Source: Saprospiraceae bacterium
GTDB lineage: Bacteria; Bacteroidota; Bacteroidia; Chitinophagales; Saprospiraceae
Length of the DNA stretch: 64,000 bases
Reading direction: 5' to 3'
NCBI GenBank assembly: GCA_016717655.1
Contig: JADKFC010000001.1
Span: 372,001 to 436,000 of the forward strand
Positions 34,762 to 42,694 of the stretch are shown in pieces. The number at the start of each line of letters is the position of its first letter. Positions within the stretch are counted from its first letter, which is position 1. The notes beneath the pieces are model-generated. The model did no database searches. It was not told where the DNA came from and saw only the letters and a list, made by a program, of their open reading frames with translations. The position numbers and the translations under genes were made by a program.

Positions 34762-35290
34762 ATGGTTGATTTTTCACAATTGCCTTACAAACGGCTCGAG
34801 CTGCAGAGGAACGACTATTTAAAAATGCCCGGTAGTACAGATACCCCTATTTATCTGGTAGAAAGTGGTAGTTTGAAGGTATTTGTGGTTGATGGTGAAG
34901 AGGAACAAATTATCAGATTTGGCTATAAGGGCAACATTTTGGTCGCTCTTGATTCTTATTTGACCGGAAGGCCATCGGCATTTTATATCCAGGCCATAAA
35001 AAAGAGCAGGATCAGGGTCATCACCAAAGAAGATAGTGATGAATGGGCTGACGGAGGCTTCCTACCAAAAATGGTGGATCGAGGTGCTGGAGAACCTGGT
35101 TTTGCAGCAAATGGAAAGAGAAATCGATCTGTTGACTGCTTCTCCAAAGGAGCGTTATCTGAGGGTATTAAAAAGGAGCCCTGCCTTGTTCCAGGAGATT
35201 CCGCATCGATACATAGCCAACTACCTCCGCATGTGTGCCGAAACCTTGTCGCGTTTAAAAAGTCTTGACATGGATCAAGATTTAAAATAG
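34762..35290 (+). pseudogene. Crp/Fnr-family regulator with frameshift
   Basis: Cyclic-nucleotide-binding-fold regulator. The first part (34762 to about 35032) encodes the cNMP-binding domain (PIYLVESGSLKVFVVDGEEE, GYKGNILVALDSYLTG, IQAIKKSRIRVITKED); the rest lies in the next frame and encodes the dimer helix (YQKWWIEVLENLVLQQMERE) and helix-turn-helix (HRYIANYLRMCAETLSRLKS). The break is near 35030-35040, with no long homopolymer. Restored length is about 176 residues. The phosphate-binding Arg motif of cAMP receptors is not visible, as usual in Bacteroidota members. Intact domains on both sides suggest an error or recent mutation. Directly upstream of DinB. Confidence 0.8.
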
Positions 35291-35323
35291 TGGGCCTTTG
35301 TTTCTTTGCAGCAAAAATTAGCT

Positions 35324-36088
35324 ATGCAGACAGCAGCCTTATTAGATAGACTTGTAGCAGAATGCAGATACGTAATCAGTGAAGTAGAAAAACACAAACA
35401 CCTGACATTAGACGCCCTCCGCTGGAGGAAAGATGAACAATCGTGGAACATCCTCGAATGTGTGGAACACCTCAATCGTTATGGTTCATTTTACCTCCCG
35501 GCCATAGAATCCGCCATCAAAAAAGCCCGTTCCGGCCCCGAAGATCATTTTGCCAGTGGCTGGCTGGGTCGGTATTTTGCCAATAGCATGCTGCCAAAAG
35601 TTAAGCTGAACAAAATGAAAACATTTAAGGATAAGAACCCTCTGAATACCCCCCTCGACCCATCGGTGATTGAAGTCTGCATCCAACAACAAATTAAAAT
35701 GATGGAGCTGATAGAGCGAAGCAGAGAGGTCAGCCTCGAAATCAGGGTGAGCACTTCCCTGTCCAGCCTGCTTAGATTGAAACTCGGTGACACGTTTCAG
35801 TTTGTGATAAATCACAATTTGAGGCATGTGGAGCAGATAAAAATGTGCTTAAAAGCCAAAGCCCACATCAATCCCAGCCAAGAATACCTCAACATCGCGG
35901 TGCCGGATATTAAGGGCAAGCTTCATTTTTATGCATCCAATGGAGTTTTGCTCAAAACCATCTCGATCCATGGCAGTCAGTCGATGCTGGTAGATACCTC
36001 TGTTTTTCCTGTTGGAGTCAATGTGATAACCATTGAACCTGCGGAAAAGGGCGGGGCTATGGAATCGGTGACGTTTACGAAGTTGTAA
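35324..36088 (+). CDS. DinB-like protein fused to a T9SS sorting domain
   Basis: 254 residues in one uninterrupted frame. Residues 1 to about 182 are a DinB/YfiT-type four-helix domain (DEQSWNILECVEHLNRYGSF with a His ligand, and VINHNLRHVEQIKMCLKAKA near the end with HxxxH-like spacing). From about residue 183 the sequence becomes SQEYLNIAVPDIKGKLHFYA... to VTFTKL, a T9SS C-terminal sorting domain nearly identical in DNA to those of the three tandem paralogs downstream. There is no signal peptide, so the sorting domain cannot be used in export. The join at about 35868-35880 is best explained by a deletion that fused DinB to the end of a lost paralog. ATG 35324 preferred to TTG 35306. Confidence 0.8.
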   Translation: MQTAALLDRLVAECRYVISEVEKHKHLTLDALRWRKDEQSWNILECVEHLNRYGSFYLPAIESAIKKARSGPEDHFASGWLGRYFANSMLPKVKLNKMKTFKDKNPLNTPLDPSVIEVCIQQQIKMMELIERSREVSLEIRVSTSLSSLLRLKLGDTFQFVINHNLRHVEQIKMCLKAKAHINPSQEYLNIAVPDIKGKLHFYASNGVLLKTISIHGSQSMLVDTSVFPVGVNVITIEPAEKGGAMESVTFTKL

Positions 36089-36236
36089 GCATGATTTGTA
36101 TAACAAGGGGTGGAAATTCAGCTTTTTAGATAGTAGTTTTTAAAAAATTAGTTAATTTTAACTCATCCTGGCATTTTTGATGTGCGGCAGAACATTGGAT
36201 TAATAAGTAAATTTTCTGAACTAAATATCTAGCCCC

Positions 36237-37874
36237 ATGAAAAAGATATTGACACTGGTGTTATCGTGTTTACCACCTTTTTTATTTTCACAACAGCCGT
36301 TCCCCCTTGAATTTAAAGGATATGGGGCAATGTGGCAAAAGTTAATTACAAATGGCGATGGTAAGTTTTCTGGTCAAACTGAGAGTATATTTACAACTGT
36401 GCAATCTGTTGATATCGCAGATTTGGACTCGGTTGTTTATGTACTATACCAAACAAGGAGAAACTCTCAAATTGATCGTGTCATAATTGACAAACTTAAT
36501 CCAAAATCTGGAGAATTGTTATGGAGAAGTATTGATAACTCCTACACAGGAAATGAGCATTTTCAAAAGTATTGGAAGCTATTTGTAAGACCGGATGACA
36601 AATTGGAATTAATTGGATTTAAAGCCAGGGAGAATGCGAAATCTTTTGCGCCTAATGTGTGCTTAAAAAAGTATGACTCAAATAGTGGAAAAGCGATTTA
36701 CTATCAATATGACACAACTGACATATCATATGGTGCCTTAAGTAATGATCCTGTTTTTCCTATATTTTTTGATTCTTTATATTTAGCTGCAAATGCATGG
36801 AGAGAATCCTCAGAAGTTAATCCAAAGCAGGGCTATCAGTTTTATATTTATAATCATAAGCTTGAACTTAATGCCTCAGAACAACTCATTACAAATAGTC
36901 CTTCTGTCTCTGATTCATTTGGCATTGATCAACTTGTGGTAAGGCCACTAATTGAAAAAATCAGCGACCATATTTTGGCATGCATTTTTATTCACTTAAA
37001 TGAAGTAGATAACCAATATGAGACTAGAGCTGAATTGGTGTTGATTGATTGTGGAAATCCATATGACATAAAGGTATTAAGTAGGACTCAATTTGGTGAT
37101 GAAATTTATGATTGGCCTGATGAAGATTTGTATTATAGAATTACTAGTTATTCGGATGAGGTCCAATTGTGCTGGAGGTACCCAAAACTAGATACCATTA
37201 CTGATAAGTTATTTATGGCATGCAGTTTTTTAGCGCTTGATACTGCTGGAAATGTAGTTGCAAGGGTGGACGATGTTGCACAAAATGACCATTGGATTTA
37301 CAATCTAAGATGTGCCGGCAAATTGCAGGATAATTATTATTTGTTGGGCCACCGGTCCGATGACAGAGCCAGTTTTGACATTATGGAAGTGGATTCAGAA
37401 AGCAGAGCAAAATTGTTGGTATCTGTGGTTACGGCTGATAGGCCATCAAATGATGGGTTTAACGGGTTTAATACCGTTCAAAAGATTACAAAGGATTCAC
37501 TATTTATTTTTTCTGGAGCCCTGTTTACCAAAGGAAAAAAGATGGTGCCAGGTACCACTTCTACCCATTACACCATGGCCTTTGACCTCCGCCAATGGAT
37601 GCGGCCTACTGCTTCTGAGGAGGTAGTCAAGGATTTGACAATTAAGTTATATCCCAATCCCAGCCATGAATACCTTAACATCGAGGTGCCGGATATTAAG
37701 GGCAAGCTTCATTTTTATGCATCCAATGGAGTTTTGCTCAAAACCATCTCGATCAATGGCAGTCAGTCGATGCTGGTAGATACCTCTGTTTTTCCGGTTG
37801 GAGTCAATGTGATAATGATTGAACCAGCGGAAAAGACTGGGGTTGTGAGATCGGTGACGTTTGTGAAGATGTAA
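36237..37874 (+). CDS. T9SS cargo protein, tandem paralog A
   Basis: Secreted protein, 545 residues. Signal peptide (LTLVLSCLPPFLFSQQ), then a region about 25-450 that reads like a PQQ-type beta-propeller (VYVLYQTRRNSQIDRVIIDK, LNPKSGELLWRSIDN, LALDTAGNVVARVDD), a linker (FDLRQWMRPTASEEVVKD) and a T9SS type A sorting domain (KLYPNPSHEYLNIEV to VTFVKM). Ligand or substrate unknown. First complete member of a three-gene cassette array with a period of about 1787 bases; the signal peptide region and the C-terminal third are almost identical among copies, the middle is divergent. The upstream spacer has the palindrome AGTTAATTTTAACT (36150-36163), repeated in each spacer. Confidence 0.85.
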   Translation: MKKILTLVLSCLPPFLFSQQPFPLEFKGYGAMWQKLITNGDGKFSGQTESIFTTVQSVDIADLDSVVYVLYQTRRNSQIDRVIIDKLNPKSGELLWRSIDNSYTGNEHFQKYWKLFVRPDDKLELIGFKARENAKSFAPNVCLKKYDSNSGKAIYYQYDTTDISYGALSNDPVFPIFFDSLYLAANAWRESSEVNPKQGYQFYIYNHKLELNASEQLITNSPSVSDSFGIDQLVVRPLIEKISDHILACIFIHLNEVDNQYETRAELVLIDCGNPYDIKVLSRTQFGDEIYDWPDEDLYYRITSYSDEVQLCWRYPKLDTITDKLFMACSFLALDTAGNVVARVDDVAQNDHWIYNLRCAGKLQDNYYLLGHRSDDRASFDIMEVDSESRAKLLVSVVTADRPSNDGFNGFNTVQKITKDSLFIFSGALFTKGKKMVPGTTSTHYTMAFDLRQWMRPTASEEVVKDLTIKLYPNPSHEYLNIEVPDIKGKLHFYASNGVLLKTISINGSQSMLVDTSVFPVGVNVIMIEPAEKTGVVRSVTFVKM

Positions 37875-38023
37875 GCATGATTTGTATATCTATGGATAGA
37901 AATTTGGATTTTTAGATGGTAGTTTTTAAAAAAATTAGTTAATTTTAACTCATCCCGGCATTTTTGATGTGGGGCAGAACATTGGATTACTAAATAAATT
38001 TTCTGAACTAAATATCTAACCCC

Positions 38024-39661
38024 ATGAAAAAGATATTGGCACTGGTGTTATCATGTTTACCACTTTTTTTATTTTCACAACAGCCCTTCCCCCTTGAATT
38101 TAAAGGATATGGGACAATGTGGCAAAAGTTAATAACTAATGATGCTGGCATTGGATTGGGCCAAACTGAAAGTATTTACACATCAATGGATGTTGCCGGC
38201 TTAGTGGATGTAGATTCCTTTCTTTATGTTTTTTACAGAACCAAAAAGCAGTCATTGAACAACGGTGTTATTATAAAAAAGATTAACCCTAAAACAGGGG
38301 AAATTGTATGGCAAAAGACTGATAATATTTATACAGGCAATGTGCATAATCATAGTTATTGGAGTATGTTGATAGAAGATAACGATGAATTGCTGCTATT
38401 GGGATGGAGGGCAAAAGATAATAGCAAGGCCTTTTCACCCAACATGAGTATAAAAAGATATGATGCAAGAACGGGAGATGTTATTGATTATAAAGTAGAT
38501 ACTTCAGATTACAAATACAGCTTTTTTAGCAATCAGAAATTTTACAATACTGGAAAAGACTCAATATATTTTGGGGGCACTCCGGTTATAGATACTCTAA
38601 ATAGGAATCCAAGGTGTGGTATCCAGTTTTATACATTTTCAAAACAATTGATAAGGGACACAGTAAGTCAAATAATTTATAATCAACCGTTAGCTAGTGA
38701 TTCATTTACAAGAGATTACATTCCTGTTAATCCTCGGTTTGAAATTATCAATGATCACCTTTTATATATAATCACCATTTACTTAAATAATATTGGTGAG
38801 GAATTAGAAACCAAATCTGAAGTAATAATTGTTGATTATACAGATGTCAAGAATTTAAAAGTAGTTGATAGAATTCAGATTGGGTCCGAGATATTCGATT
38901 GGCCATCTGAAGAGTTTTACTATTGGCAATATGCATTTGACGAAGAAGTGCAATTAACATGGCGTTACCCGAAAATTGATGTAAATGATGGCAAGTTATG
39001 TAGGGCATGCAGTTTTTTAGCGCTTGATACTGCTGGAAATGTAGTAGCAAGAGTGGACGATGTTGCCCAAAATGACCATTGGATTTACAATCTAAAATGT
39101 GCCGGCAAATTGCAGGATAATTATTATTTGTTGGGCCACCGGTCCGATGACAGAGCCATTTTTGACATTATGGAAGTGGATTCAGAAAGTAGGGTAAAAT
39201 TGTTGGTATCGGTAATCACAGCTGATCGGCCTTCCAATGACGGGTTTAATGGGTTTAATACCGTTCAAAAGATTACAAAGGATTCTCTATTTATTTTTTC
39301 TGGAGCCCTGTTTACCAAAGGAGGAGAGGTGGTGCCAAGTACCACTTCTACCCATTACACCATGGCCTTTGACCTCCGCCAATGGATGCGGCCTACTGCT
39401 TCTGAGGAGGTAGTCAAGGATTTGACAATTAAGTTATATCCCAATCCCAGCTATGAATACCTCAACATCGAGGTTCCGAATATTAAGGGCAAGCTTCATT
39501 TTTATAGCTCCATTGGGGCATTGCTCAAAACCATCTCGATCAATGGCAGTCAGTCGCTGCTGGTAGATACCTCTGTTTTTCCGGTTGGAGTCAATGTGAT
39601 AACCATTGAACCTGCGGAAAAGACTGGGGTTGTGAGATCGGTGACGTTTGCGAAGATGTAA
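38024..39661 (+). CDS. T9SS cargo protein, tandem paralog B
   Basis: 545 residues, same architecture as its neighbours: signal peptide (LALVLSCLPLFLFSQQ), beta-propeller-like middle (INPKTGEIVWQKTDNIYTG) and T9SS sorting domain (KLYPNPSYEYLNIEV to VTFAKM). Residues about 30-320 differ much from paralog A, whereas from about residue 325 (ACSFLALDTAGNVVARVDD) to the end the two are nearly the same in DNA as well. The 149-base spacer before it is a near copy of the one before paralog A. Probably surface-attached; function unknown. Confidence 0.85.
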   Translation: MKKILALVLSCLPLFLFSQQPFPLEFKGYGTMWQKLITNDAGIGLGQTESIYTSMDVAGLVDVDSFLYVFYRTKKQSLNNGVIIKKINPKTGEIVWQKTDNIYTGNVHNHSYWSMLIEDNDELLLLGWRAKDNSKAFSPNMSIKRYDARTGDVIDYKVDTSDYKYSFFSNQKFYNTGKDSIYFGGTPVIDTLNRNPRCGIQFYTFSKQLIRDTVSQIIYNQPLASDSFTRDYIPVNPRFEIINDHLLYIITIYLNNIGEELETKSEVIIVDYTDVKNLKVVDRIQIGSEIFDWPSEEFYYWQYAFDEEVQLTWRYPKIDVNDGKLCRACSFLALDTAGNVVARVDDVAQNDHWIYNLKCAGKLQDNYYLLGHRSDDRAIFDIMEVDSESRVKLLVSVITADRPSNDGFNGFNTVQKITKDSLFIFSGALFTKGGEVVPSTTSTHYTMAFDLRQWMRPTASEEVVKDLTIKLYPNPSYEYLNIEVPNIKGKLHFYSSIGALLKTISINGSQSLLVDTSVFPVGVNVITIEPAEKTGVVRSVTFAKM

Positions 39662-39809
39662 GCATGATTTGTATATCTATGGATAGAAATTTGGATTTTT
39701 AGATGGTAGTTTTTAAAAAATTAGTTAATTTTAACTCATCCCGGCATTTTTGATGTGGGGCAGAACATTTGATTACTAAATAAATTTTCTGAACTAAATA
39801 TCTAACCCC

Positions 39810-41448
39810 ATGAAAAAGATATTGGCACTGGTGTTATCGTGTTTACCACCTTTTTTATTTTCACAACAGCCCTTCCCCCTTGAATTTAAAGGATATGGGA
39901 CAATGTGGCAACGTCTGATAACTAATGGAGATGGTTCGTTTCCGGGACAAACAGGTAGTATTTATACCTCTGTTGAACCAATTGATCTTGTTGATGTTGA
40001 CTCAGTCTTATACATACTATATCGAACTAAAAGAAATAGTTTGATTGACGGTATTATTTTGGAAAAAATAAATCTCAGCACTGGTCAGTTAATTTGGCAA
40101 ACTATAGATAACTCATATACAGGAAATGAATCTTTTCAAAAATATCAAAGCCTATATCTGAATAAGGAGGACAATTTAGATGTTATTGGGTTGAAAGCGA
40201 AGGATAATACAAAGGCTTTTGCACCAAACATGTGCAAAAAAAAGTTTTATTCAAGTAATGGAGTAAACTATTTTTTTAATACGGACACAACTGATTTTAA
40301 GTATAGTTTGACAGGCGGATCTGAAATATTTCCAATAGGGCAAGATTCAATATATTTAACCGGTACTCCATGGGGTGAATCAGTCGAACAAAATCCCAGG
40401 ATTGGAATAAAATTTTATTCACTCTCAAAAAAATTGGTGCTTGACACTAGTGCTCAGGTAATTTTCAATGAGCCTTCCGATTTGGATTCGTTTACATATA
40501 GTCATGTAGTTTTAAACCCAAGATTTCAAATAATTAATAATCAATTGTTGGGTATTATTTGCATCTATTTAAATGAAAAGGAAGGTAAATATTCCACTCG
40601 TGCTGAATTAATTATAGTTGATTATTCTAATTTAAAGAATCTTCAGGTGGTAAGAAGAATAAATTTTGGATCTGAAATATATGATTGGCCAAACGAGGAA
40701 TTCTACTACCGACTATATTCATACAATGAAGAAATACAATTAACCTGGCGATATCCTAAAAAAAGACACAATTAATGACAAGATATTTAGAGCTTGTAGT
40801 TTCCTTTCCTTGGATACACTTGGTAATGTTTTGGCCAGAGTTGACGATATCGCGCAAAATGACCATTGGATTTACAATCTAAAGTGCACGGGCAAATTAA
40901 ATGAAAAGTACTATTTGATTGGACACAGATCCGATGATAGAGCAAGTTTTGATATTTTAGAGATAGATTCAGTAAGCCAGGTCAAATTGCTTGTGTCAGT
41001 TGTAACTGCAGACAGACCTTCAAATGATGGTTTTAATGGACTCAATACCCTCCAAAATTTCAGGAGTGATTCTACCCTCATTTTTTCTGGAGCTTTATTC
41101 ACAAAAGGAGGTGATGTAGTTCCCTCCACAACATCAACGCTTTACACAATGGCCTTTGACCTCCGCCAATGGATGCGGCCTACTGCTTCTGAGGAGGTAG
41201 TCAAGGATATGACAATTAAGTTATATCCCAATCCCAGCTATGAATACCTCAACATCGAGGTGCCGAATATTAAGGGCAAGCTTCATTTTTATAGCTCCAT
41301 TGGGGCATTGCTCAAAACCATCTCGATCAATGGCAGTCAGTCGCTGCTGGTAGATACCTCTGTTTTTCCGGTTGGAGTCAATGTGATAACCATTGAACCT
41401 GCGGAAAAGACTGGGGTTGTGAGATCGGTGACGTTTACGAAGATGTAA
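39810..41448 (+). pseudogene. T9SS cargo protein, tandem paralog C, frameshifted
   Basis: Third member of the array; signal peptide and first 35 residues nearly identical to A and B. The frame breaks in an A7 run at 40758-40764: with six A the protein would continue YPKKDTINDKIFRACSFLSLDT, matching YPKLDTITDKLFMACSFLALDT of paralog A. Restored length is about 545 residues. Unlike A and B, the stretch from the break to about 41150 is also divergent, and DNA identity resumes at the linker (FDLRQWMRPTASEEVVKD) and sorting domain. So the conserved ends define different conversion tracts in each copy. The homologous spacer does not continue after its stop codon. Confidence 0.8.
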
Positions 41449-41496
41449 TAAGTGTTATTTACGAAGGTAAGGCGGTGATTGATGGGTGATTAGTTT

Positions 41497-42432
41497 TCAC
41501 ATATTAATCACCACCTTGTTTTCCATTCTTTTCATTTCGTCAGGCAGGCAGGCTAAGATTTCATTTTTCAGGGCTTCGAGCATTTTTTCTTTGACAAAAT
41601 AGCGGAAACTTACCATACCTATTTTTCTCACTGGTACCGGGGCCTTGAAGTAACGAACGTGGTTCATTTGTTTTTTGCTGAGATCTCTGAGGCAGAGCTG
41701 GGGTAGCACGGTGATGCCTTCATTGAGGTCGACAATCTTTTTGAGGGTTTCGATGCTGGAGGCGGTAAGATCAAACTGATGGATGTTTCTTTCGTGCACT
41801 TTTAACTCACATAGGTTGACCACCTGGTTGCGTAAGCAATGTCCTTCTTCCAACAGCCAGAGTCGATTGACGTCGAGGTCGCCGGGCAAGAGGTATTTTT
41901 TGCGGGGGTGGATGGTTTTGTGGGATGAATAAATGACAAACTCTTCATTAAACAGCGGAATCTCTACCAGGTCGGTTTGTCCGATGGGTATGGCCAGTAG
42001 GCCGGCGTCGAGTTGGTTGTGTTTGATCCGTTCTATGATCACATCGGTGGTGAGTTCGCTGATCTGCAATCGGATGTCGGGATATTTTTTCAAAAACCGA
42101 TCGAGGAAGAGGGGGAGGAGGTAGGGCGCCAGTGTAGGAATGATGCCGATCCTCAATTCACCCTTCACATGCAGGGTTTCTTTTTCTACAATGTCGTGGA
42201 TGCCTTCAACTTCCCTAAGTACCACCTTGGCCTGGGCGATGAGTTTTTTGCCAATTTCAGTTGGCACCACTGGTTGTTTGCTGCGGTCGAATACCTTGAC
42301 CTGGAGTTCGTCTTCCAGCTTTTTAATCATCATGCTGAGGGTTGCCTGGGTGATGTGGCAGTGCTGAGCCGCTGTAACGAAGTGACGAAAGCGGTCGACG
42401 GCGATGATGTATTCTAGTTGTTGGAGGTTCAT
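41497..42432 (-). CDS. oxyR: OxyR-type LysR regulator
   Basis: Peroxide-sensing activator, 311 residues. LysR helix-turn-helix (about 1-60; FVTAAQHCHITQATLSMMIK) and substrate-binding-like domain. The two redox cysteines are C199 and C208 (GHCLRNQVVNLC), the same spacing and numbering as in E. coli OxyR. It is divergent from katG, with a candidate binding site between. Converges with the T9SS array, whose last stop is 48 bases away. Initiation at ATG 42432 gives the usual N-terminus MNLQQLEYIIAV. Confidence 0.95.
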   Translation of the reverse strand: MNLQQLEYIIAVDRFRHFVTAAQHCHITQATLSMMIKKLEDELQVKVFDRSKQPVVPTEIGKKLIAQAKVVLREVEGIHDIVEKETLHVKGELRIGIIPTLAPYLLPLFLDRFLKKYPDIRLQISELTTDVIIERIKHNQLDAGLLAIPIGQTDLVEIPLFNEEFVIYSSHKTIHPRKKYLLPGDLDVNRLWLLEEGHCLRNQVVNLCELKVHERNIHQFDLTASSIETLKKIVDLNEGITVLPQLCLRDLSKKQMNHVRYFKAPVPVRKIGMVSFRYFVKEKMLEALKNEILACLPDEMKRMENKVVINM

Positions 42433-42442
42433 TGTGGTAGGG

Positions 42443-42510
42443 AATAGGTGATAGGTTATAGGTTATAGGGGTTAGGTAGGGAATAGGTGATAGGGGCTAG
42501 GGGGGATTAC
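42443..42510. repeat. Low-complexity GATAGG/TTAGGG-type repeat
   Basis: Short imperfect repeats such as GGGAATAGGTGATAGG (twice) and GTTATAGG (twice) directly after the oxyR start region. Such G/A/T-rich minisatellite-like tracts are frequent between Bacteroidota genes; no function seen. Confidence 0.6.
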
Positions 42511-42599
42511 GGATGTCGAATTACGAAAGGGTGGGGCATTGTTAAATGATTTGAAGGTTAAATTTATTGTCGGATTTAAGGGGTGTTGCAGCTTATCTT

Positions 42600-42635
42600 A
42601 TAGATTATATCGATACAAATATAGAAAATATCAGT
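42600..42635. promoter_or_regulatory. Candidate OxyR-binding region
   Basis: ATAG-N7-CGAT-N6-ATAG-N7-CAGT resembles the four-element ATAG-N7-CTAT OxyR consensus of proteobacteria, with one spacing of six and imperfect CTAT elements. It ends where the -33 region of the katG promoter begins, right for activation. Confidence 0.4.
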
Positions 42636-42666
42636 TTGATTGATGAGGATTAATGTCGTAATTTTG
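42635..42666 (+). promoter_or_regulatory. katG promoter
   Basis: -33 TTTG (42635-42638), 20-base spacer, -7 TAATTTTG (42659-42666); the katG ATG lies 28 bases further on. Confidence 0.6.
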
Positions 42667-42694
42667 GGAATTACTAACAAAAACTAGCTAATTC

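Noticed and set aside
40776..40809. Two separate genes in the third T9SS paralog
   Set aside because: Comparison with paralogs A and B shows one gene broken by an extra base in an A7 run.
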